A DNA stretch of 49,839 nt from CAZHRJ01 sp964534765. GTDB lineage: Bacteria > Lindowbacteria > 2-12-FULL-62-27. Positions 26,609 through 34,104 of the stretch are shown here, one piece after another. The stretch's first letter is position 1, and every line of letters starts with the position of its first letter. Under the pieces are notes generated by a model. That model worked only from the letters and a program-made list of their open reading frames with translations, searched no databases and was not told the DNA's origin. The translations under genes and the position numbers were made by a program. The stretch is from contig CAZHRJ010000003.1 in the NCBI GenBank assembly GCA_964534765.1, forward strand, positions 1 through 49,839. Direction: 5' to 3'.

Positions 26609-27417
26609 ATCCGGCGCTGATGAAATGGGATATTTTTCTGAAATCCTTTCTCATTCAGGCCGCCTGGAATCCCGAACGCATGCAGAATGTCGGATTCCTC
26701 TTTGCCCTCCGCCGGTCGCTCAAAATCGTCTGGGCCGGCCGGCCGGATCAATTTGAGGCGGCCATTGCGCGGGCCTCCTCCTTTTTCAACACCCATCCGT
26801 ATTTCGCTCCGGCCGTCATGGGAGTAACCGTCCATCTCGAAAAAAAGGTCGCGGATGGATCGATTCAGGCCGAACTGGTCGAATCAGTCAAATCCCGCAT
26901 CTCCCCGCCGCTCAATGCGCTCGGCAGTCTCTGGTTCTGGGACCATCTCAAACTCCTGAGCTTCCTCATCGCCATGCCGCTCCTGGTCCTTCGAGAGCCG
27001 ATCCCTATCGCCGCCGGGGCGGCGCTTTTTTTCTGTCTGTTTAATTACCATCATCTTCGGACCCGATGGGTGGGTCTCTCTCTGGGAATGGCCTGCGGCG
27101 AGGAAATGGTGGGCCGGCTTGTCAGATTTTTCCCCAGCCGTGTCCTGCCGGCCATCCGCCGCACGAGCGCGTTTCTGCTGGGCCTGACGACTCCCCTGGC
27201 CATGGCCTGCCTGTTTGAGCGCCTTCAGGACCGGATGCCGCATATTGCCGGTCTGGACACAGCCGGACGCATTCCGGATCAATTCTACATCAGGCTCGGT
27301 ATCGGCCTGGCGCTGGTGGCGGTCTCCATCACGGTGATCCATCGCCGGTGGCTTTCTGTCTATCAACTCCTCGCTGTGGCCCTGGCCCTTTCCATCGGAA
27401 TCGCGCAATGGCTGTGA
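26605..27417 (+). CDS. PTS mannose-type EIID membrane subunit
   Basis: The 270-residue protein has the EIID pattern: an N-terminal cytosolic part with FLIQAAWNPERMQNVGFLFAL, then FFNTHPYFAPAVMGVTVHLEKK, then membrane segments in the C-terminal half (about 120-270). The motif NPERMQ...GF is typical of EIID-Man. The ATG at 26605 overlaps the EIIC stop; the frame is open further upstream but that part lies inside EIIC. Its end overlaps the HPr start. Confidence 0.86.
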   Translation: MNPALMKWDIFLKSFLIQAAWNPERMQNVGFLFALRRSLKIVWAGRPDQFEAAIARASSFFNTHPYFAPAVMGVTVHLEKKVADGSIQAELVESVKSRISPPLNALGSLWFWDHLKLLSFLIAMPLLVLREPIPIAAGAALFFCLFNYHHLRTRWVGLSLGMACGEEMVGRLVRFFPSRVLPAIRRTSAFLLGLTTPLAMACLFERLQDRMPHIAGLDTAGRIPDQFYIRLGIGLALVAVSITVIHRRWLSVYQLLAVALALSIGIAQWL

Positions 27418-27683
27418 TCCGCAAGACTATCAAAATACAGAATGCCGCCGGACTCCACGCCCGCGCCGCCGCCCGGCTGGTTCAGCTCGCCGAATCATTT
27501 ACCTCCGAAATCAAGGTCTCGCGCGGCCGTTCAAAAGCGAACGCCAAGAGCATCATGGGCGTGATGATGCTGGCGGCGGCATGCGGCGCGAAAGTGACGG
27601 TTGAGGTCCGGGGGCCAGACGCGGCCCGGGCGATTTCCGCGGTCATCAAACTGATTGACAACAAATTCGGTGAGGGCAAATGA
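27414..27683 (+). CDS. ptsH: Phosphocarrier protein HPr
   Basis: With the GTG start at 27414 the protein has 89 residues. The phosphorylated His falls exactly at 15 (NAAGLHARAA) and the HprK target Ser exactly at 46 (NAKSIMGVM). This start also gives a 4-nt GTGA overlap with EIID, the rule in this operon. An ATG at 27408 would add two residues. HPr passes phosphate from EI to EIIA proteins, and in its Ser46-phosphorylated form signals carbon status. Both modifying enzymes are encoded in this window. Confidence 0.93.
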   Translation: MIRKTIKIQNAAGLHARAAARLVQLAESFTSEIKVSRGRSKANAKSIMGVMMLAAACGAKVTVEVRGPDAARAISAVIKLIDNKFGEGK

Positions 27684-29515
27684 TCGTCCTCAAGGGTCAT
27701 TCCGCCTCATCAGGAATCGCCATTGGCCGGGCATGCTGGATTGTCGATGATCCGGTCGACCTGCCCCACCGGCGAATCGCCCGCAAGGACACCGCGGTGG
27801 AATTGGCCCGGCTGGGCCGGGCGCACCAGAGCGCCATTCGGGAATTGAAGGAGCTGGAACTGAGCGTCTCCCGGAAACAGCCGTCTGGACTAAAGGAAAT
27901 ATTCGCGGTTCACCGGCTCATGCTGGACGACCCCGACATCCGCGGCAGAATCGAGGATCGGATCCGCAAACGGCTGATGTGCGCCGAGTGGGCGGTTGAG
28001 GATTCGTACGAGGAGGTTGCGGCCGTGTTTTCCAAAATGAAAAACAGGCATCTGGCCGCCCGGCGCGATGACGTCAAGGATGTCTCGCGGTTCCTGCTGG
28101 ATCTCTTGCTTGAAACCGACGGCGCCGATCCGGCGCGGCGCGCCCATCTGCCGCACCGGACCTCGCTCCTGGGTCCCGGCGCCTCATTAGCCGATCTGCC
28201 GGATCAGCCCTTTATCGCCGTCGCGCACGAAATTTCACCCGCGCAGACCGCGGCTCTCATCTCCAGCAAGGTCGTCGGCATGGTCACCCGCGTGGGCGGC
28301 CGGACCGCCCATGCGGCCATTATCGCGCGGGACATGGGTATCCCGCTCATCTTTGGCATTCCGGCAAAAGCCATCAATCGAATCGTTGTCGGCGAGACCC
28401 TCATCATCGATGGATCCGCCGGACACGTATGGGTGAGTCCCACGCCGGCCCTATCTCGGAGGTATCACTCGCGGTTGACCGCCTACAAAAAAATTCAGCG
28501 CAGCCACTTGAAAGAGGCGTCTTTGCCCGCGCGCACGTCGGATGGCGTGGACATTCATTTGAGGGCCAACATCGAGATGGCGCACGAAGTGATGATTCTC
28601 AAAAAATACGGCGCCGAGGGGATTGGACTTTTCCGGACCGAATATCTGTATCTCCGCCGGCTCATTCCCTCCGAGGACGAGCTTTTTCAGGTCTACCGTC
28701 GGGTGGCCCGTTCGGCCTTTCCGAGTCCTCTGGTGGTTCGGACGATGGATTTGGGTGGGGACAAGTTTCTGTCGCCGCTGGAATTTCCTCCGGATTTGAA
28801 TCCCATGCTGGGTATGCGGGCGATCCGCCTGTGTCTGGCGCAGCCCAAGCTTCTGATGGCCCAGCTTCGAGCGGCTCTGCGGGCGAATGTCTCGGGAAAC
28901 ATCCGTTTGTGTCTGCCGATGATCAGCGGTGTCGAGGAAATTGAGCAGGTGCGGGACTATGTGAACCGGGCGCAGCGGGAGCTGTCGCGGGAGCGTCGGG
29001 TATTCCGGCCGCTGCCGTTGGGAATCATGGTTGAGGTCCCATCGGTTGCGGTTTGTCTGGAGCGGTATTTGATTCACGCCGACTTCTTCTCGATCGGCAC
29101 CAACGATCTAATCCAGTACACCCTGGCGGTCAGCCGGACGCTGGATCAGCTGTCCTATCTCTATCAACCGCTGCATCCCAGTATTCTCAGACTGCTGTGG
29201 CATGTCGTGATGGTCTGTGTCGATTCCGGCAAGGACGTTTCCATTTGCGGGGAGGAAGCCAGCAATCCGCTCATCATCCCATTTTTTCTGGGCGTCGGAC
29301 TTCGGGAGTTCTCCATGGCGCCCCCTTCCATTCTGGATATCAAAAAATTGATATCGGGACTCACGGTCCCCGAATGCCGTCAGATCTCCCATGACATGCT
29401 TGGCTTTGCGACGGCCCGTGAAGTGGAGTCCTATATCCGGTCAGAGGTTTTCCCGAAGCTCAAGTTGATTATTCCGGATCATTACAGTTTCGTCTCCGTC
29501 GAAAGTGAATTATAA
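27680..29515 (+). CDS. ptsI: PTS enzyme I (phosphoenolpyruvate-protein phosphotransferase)
   Basis: The 611-residue enzyme is somewhat longer than the usual ~575. It has the N-terminal HPr-binding and phospho-His domain with GGRTAHAAIIARDMGIP (His211). The PEP-binding TIM barrel carries GIGLFRTEYLYL, VVRTMDLGGDKF, NPMLGMRAIRL, LGIMVEVPS, FFSIGTNDLIQYTLAVSR and a catalytic Cys in VSICGEEASNP. It starts the relay by taking phosphate from PEP. It lacks the GAF domain of the nitrogen PTS EI, so it is a general EI. It overlaps ptsH by ATGA and ends 7 nt before the convergent 5-FCL gene. Confidence 0.95.
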   Translation: MIVLKGHSASSGIAIGRACWIVDDPVDLPHRRIARKDTAVELARLGRAHQSAIRELKELELSVSRKQPSGLKEIFAVHRLMLDDPDIRGRIEDRIRKRLMCAEWAVEDSYEEVAAVFSKMKNRHLAARRDDVKDVSRFLLDLLLETDGADPARRAHLPHRTSLLGPGASLADLPDQPFIAVAHEISPAQTAALISSKVVGMVTRVGGRTAHAAIIARDMGIPLIFGIPAKAINRIVVGETLIIDGSAGHVWVSPTPALSRRYHSRLTAYKKIQRSHLKEASLPARTSDGVDIHLRANIEMAHEVMILKKYGAEGIGLFRTEYLYLRRLIPSEDELFQVYRRVARSAFPSPLVVRTMDLGGDKFLSPLEFPPDLNPMLGMRAIRLCLAQPKLLMAQLRAALRANVSGNIRLCLPMISGVEEIEQVRDYVNRAQRELSRERRVFRPLPLGIMVEVPSVAVCLERYLIHADFFSIGTNDLIQYTLAVSRTLDQLSYLYQPLHPSILRLLWHVVMVCVDSGKDVSICGEEASNPLIIPFFLGVGLREFSMAPPSILDIKKLISGLTVPECRQISHDMLGFATAREVESYIRSEVFPKLKLIIPDHYSFVSVESEL

Positions 29516-29522
29516 TCACCGC

Positions 29523-30089
29523 TCAGGCAAAAAAACGAATGGATCGTTCCGTCACGGCGGCGTCGACGCGGGCATCCCGCTGTGTGTGTGGCAGGTACCG
29601 GGTGATCTGGCAGTGGAAGAGGACGCCGGCCCGGAATCCGTGGGTTGTCTGGCCGAGCCATCGGTCGTAATATCCCCCGCCGTGGCCGAGGCGGTATCCG
29701 TCGAGGGAGAGGCCAAGGCAGGGAATGAGGAGGAGGTCATTTTCCCCGGGATTTTTAGCGTCCCGGCCTCCGGTCGGTTCCGAAATCCCGAACAAGCCGG
29801 GCCGAAATTCCGAGATGGACGATACGATGACAAATGAAAGGCGTGGACCGATGACTCTGGGAAACGCCACCTGGCATCTCCGGCGGATGAGCCGGCGGTA
29901 AAGTGGCCAGAGGTTCGGTTCAGCCGGAGTGGGAGCGAACGCGAAAAAGCGGCGAGGCCGTCGGTCCCGGATGAGTTTCCCAAGGGTCGAGCAGATGATC
30001 CGGCTGAACCCCGCCCGGTCTTCCCGAGTCAAGAGCGCCCGTTTCCGTCTCATCCGTCCCCGCCACTCCTCCTTGGCCTGCATTTCCAA
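29523..30089 (-). CDS. 5-formyltetrahydrofolate cyclo-ligase
   Basis: The 188-residue protein has an N-terminal basic helix (EEWRGRMRRKRALLTREDRAGFS), a central strand region (RRFFAFAPTPAEPNLWPL) and the family's ATP-binding motif GYRLGHGGGYYDRWL near residue 133. It converts 5-formyl-THF to 5,10-methenyl-THF using ATP. It is convergent with ptsI and divergent from the NRAMP-like gene, so it is transcribed on its own. Start 30089 is assigned; Met at 30083 is an alternative. Confidence 0.9.
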   Translation of the reverse strand: MEMQAKEEWRGRMRRKRALLTREDRAGFSRIICSTLGKLIRDRRPRRFFAFAPTPAEPNLWPLYRRLIRRRCQVAFPRVIGPRLSFVIVSSISEFRPGLFGISEPTGGRDAKNPGENDLLLIPCLGLSLDGYRLGHGGGYYDRWLGQTTHGFRAGVLFHCQITRYLPHTQRDARVDAAVTERSIRFFA

Positions 30090-30127
30090 TCACCGTAAAT
30101 ATCATCCCAAAGAGCGTCAACCTCTCC

Positions 30128-30238
30128 CCGAAAGGGGCCGGGTATTGACATTAATGACATTTGAACCAGGGTTCGAGGCCAAGATATCCACCGAATGGCA
30201 CCGAAAGGGGCCGGGTATTGACATTATTGACATTTGAA
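30128..30238 (+). repeat. Duplicated 38-bp element upstream of the NRAMP-like gene
   Basis: Copies at 30128-30165 and 30201-30238 are identical at 37 of 38 positions, separated by 35 nt. Each contains CCGAAAGGGGCCGGG followed by TATTGACATT and a second TGACATT word. Copy 1 can form a CCCC-GAAA-GGGG hairpin. The TTGACA words resemble -35 elements but no convincing -10 lies at the right distance. It sits in the divergent promoter region of the 5-FCL gene and the transporter, so it may be a regulator-binding pair or a dispersed repeat. Confidence 0.8.
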
Positions 30239-30255
30239 ACGGGGATAGCCCTGAT

Positions 30256-31644
30256 ATGAAAAATCCACCATCTGTAGCCCATCTGCCCGCCTTCCCGGGC
30301 TGGCTTGCCGCTCTCGGGCCGGGGGTAGTCTGGATGGCGCTGGCGCAGGGCTCTGGCGAGCTAATCTGGTGGCCCTATTTGATGGCCAAGTATGGGCTCG
30401 GATTTTTATGCCTTCTGATTCCGGCCTGCCTCCTGCAGTATATCGTGACGTTCGAAATCGGCCGCTACACCGCGATGACGGGCGAGAGCATCTGGCAAGG
30501 ATTTGTTCGGCTGAGTCCGGCTTTCGCGTTCGGATTATGGATACTCATGTTGATTTCATTTCTGTGGTTCGGCGCCTTTGCATCGGCGGGTGGAACGGCG
30601 CTGGCGGAATTGACACACTGGCCCGCGGGATTGGACGCCAAAGGCCGGAGTCTTTTTTGGGCCGGTGTATCCATCGCTCTCTTTGTTTTCGCGCTCCTCT
30701 CGCGGAGGAAGACATACCATCTGATCGAAAAAGTCATGTGGTTCGTTTCGATCTCTACCCTGGCGGGCCTCTTTCTCAGTTGTCTGAACCGGGAGATCCA
30801 GCCGCTCCTTGGAAGTTTCACATCCGCCCTCTTTGTTTCGCCCGGTCTTCCCCGTCCCTGGGACCCGGCGGATATGGACAAACTTCTCACGGCCCTGACC
30901 TTCGCCGGGCTGGGCGGATTCTGGACACTATTTTACAGTAACTGGATTCTGGGCAAAGGCATAGGGATGGCCGCATCCGGTTCGACGGCAGGATCGCTGC
31001 CCGATCCGGCCGATCCCGATCTTGCCGACAAGGGCCGTCGATGGCGAAATTTTCTGGCGGTAGACACCGGCATCGGCGTTGTGGGCAATATACTCACGAC
31101 CCTCATGACCTGTTTCCTCGCGTACGCCATATTATTCCCTAAAGGTCTGATTCCAGCCGGTTGGACGATTGCCGTGGAGCAGAGCCGTTTTTTCGAGCTG
31201 TCCTGGGGCGCATCCGGCCGCGCACTCTTTTTATTCATCTCGGCGGCCTTTCTTGCCGACACGTGGTTGTCGACCGTGGACGCGGTCGCGCGGGTTCACA
31301 TGGAGATGGTCCGTCGCTATTTTTTCTCCGGCCGGTCATGGAACGATCTGGCCGCCTATCGAATCACGATTCTCATTCTGACGGCGGTCACCGCCTGCAC
31401 CATGCTGACGGATCAGCCCGGAGAACTGATCATCCTGTCAGCGATCATTGGATTTGTCGGCACCGTCATATACACGACAGCGTTGCTCATTCTGATCCAC
31501 GGCCCTCTCCGGCGATCGCTGCCGGAGCCGCTGAAGCCGGGCAGACTGGCATTAATTTTATTGACTCTTTCGGCGCTGGTTTACGGGGTCCTGGCTGTGA
31601 TTTACGTGAACGAGAGATTTTTCAAAATCGACTTTCTCTCTTGA
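30256..31644 (+). CDS. Divergent NRAMP-family-like membrane transporter
   Basis: The 462-residue protein has about 11-12 membrane segments. The first helix region reads LGPGVVWMALAQGSGELIWWP, recalling the Nramp first helix but without its DPGN metal-binding motif (GSGE stands in its place). The sixth-helix MPH motif of metal-transporting Nramps is also absent; the corresponding area reads GLGGFWTLFYSNWILG. I therefore assign it to the wider NRAMP/APC fold group, with substrate unknown and manganese transport not supported. It follows a duplicated 38-bp element and is followed by the ferredoxin promoter. Confidence 0.7.
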   Translation: MKNPPSVAHLPAFPGWLAALGPGVVWMALAQGSGELIWWPYLMAKYGLGFLCLLIPACLLQYIVTFEIGRYTAMTGESIWQGFVRLSPAFAFGLWILMLISFLWFGAFASAGGTALAELTHWPAGLDAKGRSLFWAGVSIALFVFALLSRRKTYHLIEKVMWFVSISTLAGLFLSCLNREIQPLLGSFTSALFVSPGLPRPWDPADMDKLLTALTFAGLGGFWTLFYSNWILGKGIGMAASGSTAGSLPDPADPDLADKGRRWRNFLAVDTGIGVVGNILTTLMTCFLAYAILFPKGLIPAGWTIAVEQSRFFELSWGASGRALFLFISAAFLADTWLSTVDAVARVHMEMVRRYFFSGRSWNDLAAYRITILILTAVTACTMLTDQPGELIILSAIIGFVGTVIYTTALLILIHGPLRRSLPEPLKPGRLALILLTLSALVYGVLAVIYVNERFFKIDFLS

Positions 31645-31669
31645 CAACAGTACCGTCGCACGGTACACA
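31641..31669 (+). promoter_or_regulatory. Promoter of the ferredoxin gene with palindromic operator
   Basis: TTGACA (31641-31646) is followed at 17 nt by TACACA (31664-31669). The spacer and the start of the -10 hold a perfect 7-bp inverted repeat GTACCGT-CGC-ACGGTAC (31650-31666). A protein bound there would cover the promoter core, so it is a good candidate operator. The -10 is weak, consistent with a regulated promoter. The regulator is unknown; the MerR-like gene downstream is one candidate. Confidence 0.6.
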
Positions 31670-31721
31670 AATGAGGTTTGCGTGACTTTTAAAATGAATC
31701 GGATCTGAGGAGGCGCTGAGT

Positions 31722-32048
31722 ATGGCTTACATAGTTACGGAGGCATGCATCAATTGCAAGTACACGGACTGCGCGATTGTCTGTCCGGTGGATTGTTTCC
31801 ATGAAGGGCCGAACTTCTTGGCGATCGATCCGGATGAGTGCATCAGTTGCGGTCTCTGTGAGCCGGAATGTCCGACGAAGGCGATTTATTCGGAGGACAA
31901 TCTGCCGGAGGACCAGAAGGAATATGTTGAGATCAACGCGTGGCTGGGCAAGAGCTGGCCGGTGATCAAAGAGAAGAAGCCGCCGCTGTCGACGGCTGAG
32001 GAGTTCAAGGAGAAGAAGGGCAAGCGCTCTCTCCTGAAGGAATCCTGA
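31722..32048 (+). CDS. fdxA: 7Fe ferredoxin ([3Fe-4S][4Fe-4S], FdxA type)
   Basis: The 108-residue protein has cysteines at 9, 12, 17, 21, 25, 40, 43, 46 and 50. This is the same pattern as Azotobacter ferredoxin I shifted by one residue, including the CPVDCFHEGPNFLAI segment and the long C-terminal tail. It is a low-potential electron carrier in the cytoplasm. GAGGAGG lies just upstream of the ATG at 31722. It appears to have its own promoter with a palindromic operator. Confidence 0.95.
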   Translation: MAYIVTEACINCKYTDCAIVCPVDCFHEGPNFLAIDPDECISCGLCEPECPTKAIYSEDNLPEDQKEYVEINAWLGKSWPVIKEKKPPLSTAEEFKEKKGKRSLLKES

Positions 32049-32072
32049 TCCCTTAATTTTTTCACATTCCAC

Positions 32073-32100
32073 TTGACAGACGTCGATTCCCAATTACACT
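32073..32100 (+). promoter_or_regulatory. Candidate sigma-70 promoter of the MerR-like gene
   Basis: TTGACA (32073-32078) is followed at 16 nt by TACACT (32095-32100), 25 nt after the ferredoxin stop. This shows that the TTG at 32073 is more likely part of a -35 box than a start codon for the regulator. Confidence 0.5.
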
Positions 32101-32165
32101 TGGCGCCGAACCTGAAGAGGTGGAACAAAAAATCTGGAAAGGACAGACTTTTTGTTTTATTGGGT

Positions 32166-32684
32166 ATGAAGAAAGCCAACGCAGGCAGGGACCTGATGAC
32201 GCGCGGGGATCTATTGAAGATTGTCCGGTTGACGCCCAGGCAAGTTCAGTACTGGGATGAGACGGGGCTTCTCATTCCGCGCCTCAAAACGAAACGCCGA
32301 CGCTATTATGATTTCGCCAACGTGGTCGAGTTCAAGATGGTTGAGTCACTCCTTCGGGAGGGATTTTCAACGCAGCGGATCCGCGGATTTATCGCGCATC
32401 TGAAACGCATGATGCCGAAAGAGGAGAGCCTTCTGGCACGTCTTCAGATTCACACGGACGGTCAGACCCTGATTTTTCAGGAAAAGGGGGCCTACTTTGA
32501 AACAAACGGCCAGGGCCTTCTCCGGCTCGATCTCGAGCAGCTTTATCATCGTATTCGTCCCCGAGCGTTGCTTTCCAACGCACCCATGGGCACCCGTGAG
32601 AGGGGGTCCGCCCGCGTCCGGCAATTGCGCGGACTTCGATCCAGGGATGGTGAGATCCATTCCGGACGGAGGGCTGCCGGTTGA
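32166..32684 (+). CDS. MerR-like transcriptional regulator
   Basis: From ATG 32166 the protein has 172 residues. The N-terminal winged-helix region has the MerR pattern: TRGDLLKIVRLTPRQVQYWDETG (helix-turn-helix with YWDE) then LIPRLKTKRRRYYDF (wing), followed by the helix VVEFKMVESLLREGFSTQRIRGFI. The C-terminal part shows no metal- or drug-binding Cys pattern, so the signal sensed is unknown. It may regulate the upstream ferredoxin. ATG 32196 is an alternative start with AGGG 5 nt before it; the longer frame from TTG 32073 runs through a promoter. Confidence 0.75.
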   Translation: MKKANAGRDLMTRGDLLKIVRLTPRQVQYWDETGLLIPRLKTKRRRYYDFANVVEFKMVESLLREGFSTQRIRGFIAHLKRMMPKEESLLARLQIHTDGQTLIFQEKGAYFETNGQGLLRLDLEQLYHRIRPRALLSNAPMGTRERGSARVRQLRGLRSRDGEIHSGRRAAG

Positions 32685-32748
32685 GGTGTGGGTACCGAGT
32701 ATGGCCTTGGGGGGCCGGCTCGGACGTACTGAAGGGGGAAGATGGGAT

Positions 32749-33240
32749 ATGGGGAGCATTGATGAGACTGTCCCGGAGGGGTCAGCGGCGGAGGAGTCTG
32801 CATTTTTAAGCTTGATGATTCAGCGGTTTGATCATGGCGTCACGGAGGGCCATCTTCACACGCTGTTGTATGTCGGTCAGAAGCTCCGTCTGATTCCGGT
32901 CCGGTACGAATTTCAGTTTCAGCATCTGGTTCCATTTTGTGAAGATCTGGATTTGAAAGTTGCGATGTTGCTATGGAGCAATTCCATCTGCATTCAGGAC
33001 AACCGGATCAGGGCGGTTCGACCGCCGCCTCCCGGGAGGAAGGGCGTTTGGGCGGTTGACGTGTCATGTCTTGACAAATTGTTTGCGCTTTCCTACGATG
33101 CCCTTAAGTTTTTGTCGGTCATGTTGCATTTGGAGCAGGATCTGCAAAAGAGCCGTCCGGAAGCGATCAAGCAAGCGGTGAGGTTGTTCCCCATCCAGGA
33201 GGATCAAGCCCGGAAACTGGTTCAGAATTGCAGCGTTTGA
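32749..33240 (+). CDS. Unrecognised 163-residue protein
   Basis: The protein from ATG 32749 has no signal peptide or membrane segment. Its features are an acidic start, a central part SLMIQRFDHGVTEGHLHTLL and the proline-rich patch RPPPPGRKG, and it ends with a helical segment rich in Gln/Lys. GAAGGGGGAAG lies upstream. The upstream extension of the frame lies in the MerR-like gene and is rejected. I do not recognise a family. It is in a run of same-strand genes with the MerR-like regulator and SpoVG and may share their expression. Confidence 0.6.
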   Translation: MGSIDETVPEGSAAEESAFLSLMIQRFDHGVTEGHLHTLLYVGQKLRLIPVRYEFQFQHLVPFCEDLDLKVAMLLWSNSICIQDNRIRAVRPPPPGRKGVWAVDVSCLDKLFALSYDALKFLSVMLHLEQDLQKSRPEAIKQAVRLFPIQEDQARKLVQNCSV

Positions 33241-33305
33241 CCGGCACACAATTATGACAGAAGGGTTCGCGACGGTGTCTGTCAGGGGATAGGTGGCAAA
33301 CGATC

Positions 33306-33782
33306 ATGGTGGCCGAAACGCTCAAGTTGAAGGATAAGGACAAAGAGGCGATCAATCTCAGCGCATTCCAGCAGGAGGAGAAACAGCGTCGGCGGATTCA
33401 GATTCGCCAGCGCCGGGTTCTCCGGGATGCCCGCCAGGTTGAGATTTTCATCCGGCTTCACGAGTACAATCGATATCATCGGGTCTATCAGCTCCTGGCG
33501 TACGACAAGATCATCAAGGAGATCGCTCTGGCTGGGTCGGTCGGCAGTGTCGCGTTCGAGTTGATGGATCGGCCGGGAGGGGCGAAGGCCGTGAAGATGG
33601 TGATCGAGCATGCGGAGTTGAACACGCCCGGTATCCAGGAACGGTTGGAGTTCGAATCCAAAGTTGAGACGCACGAGTTCACGTTATTCAAGGCCATGGC
33701 CATGATGGACGAGGTACGAATCTCCACCGGCAAACACGGAGGGATCCGGCTCGAAGTCGTGAAGAATCTACACCCGCGATAA
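33306..33782 (+). CDS. Unrecognised basic coiled/helical protein (158 aa)
   Basis: The N-terminal half is highly charged and likely helical (LSAFQQEEKQRRRIQIRQRR, then RQVEIFIRLHEYNRYHR). The C-terminal half is mixed alpha/beta with AELNTPGIQERLEFESKVE and ends near VRISTGKHGGIRLEVV. There is no signal peptide or membrane segment. AGGTGG lies about 10-15 nt before the ATG. No family is recognised; it sits 16 nt before spoVG and could be translationally linked to it. Confidence 0.6.
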   Translation: MVAETLKLKDKDKEAINLSAFQQEEKQRRRIQIRQRRVLRDARQVEIFIRLHEYNRYHRVYQLLAYDKIIKEIALAGSVGSVAFELMDRPGGAKAVKMVIEHAELNTPGIQERLEFESKVETHEFTLFKAMAMMDEVRISTGKHGGIRLEVVKNLHPR

Positions 33783-33798
33783 TTCAGTTTTATCCGAT

Positions 33799-34104
33799 AT
33801 GGAAGTAACTGAAGTTCGGGTCAAGCGATTTGAGGTTTTGCAGGGGAAGTTGCTGGGGTTTGCTTCGGTCACCTTTGACGGTTGTTTTGTCGTCCACAAC
33901 CTGAGGGTGGTTTCAGGCGAAAAGGGTATATTCGTCGCCATGCCTTCCCGGCAGCTTCCGAACAACAAATTTGTCGATGTCGCGCATCCGGTGACCAACG
34001 AGATGCGGGAAAAAATCCAGCAGGCGGTCCTCCGCCAGTTCGAACTCACACCGCCGGAATCAGGAACCTCCACGCCTTCCTCGCCGCCGGCCCCGGCCGA
34101 TTGA
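33799..34104 (+). CDS. spoVG: SpoVG-family protein
   Basis: The 101-residue protein matches SpoVG along its first ~85 residues: MEVTEVRVKRFE, GFASVTFDGCFVVHNLRVV, GIFVAMPSRQLPNNKFVDVAHP and MREKIQQAVLRQFE. A Ser/Pro/Thr-rich tail follows. SpoVG is a small nucleic-acid-binding regulator found in Bacillota, Spirochaetota and several diderm lineages, and does not need sporulation. The next gene begins with TTG overlapping its stop. Confidence 0.92.
   Translation: MEVTEVRVKRFEVLQGKLLGFASVTFDGCFVVHNLRVVSGEKGIFVAMPSRQLPNNKFVDVAHPVTNEMREKIQQAVLRQFELTPPESGTSTPSSPPAPAD

Noticed and set aside
29505..29837. Plus-strand 110-codon frame after ptsI
   Set aside because: It lies opposite the well-supported 5-formyl-THF cyclo-ligase gene on the minus strand.
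30146..30260. TTGACA words in the 38-bp copies as NRAMP-like gene promoters
   Set aside because: No acceptable -10 box occurs 16-18 nt downstream of any of them before the gene start.
32073..32165. TTG 32073 as the start of the MerR-like regulator
   Set aside because: This TTG is part of a TTGACA -35 box with TACACT at 16 nt; the added residues do not resemble a MerR N-terminus.
16789..34104. GerMN and SpoVG genes as signs of a spore former
   Set aside because: Both families are common in non-spore-forming diderms; no other sporulation gene is present and LPS genes are.
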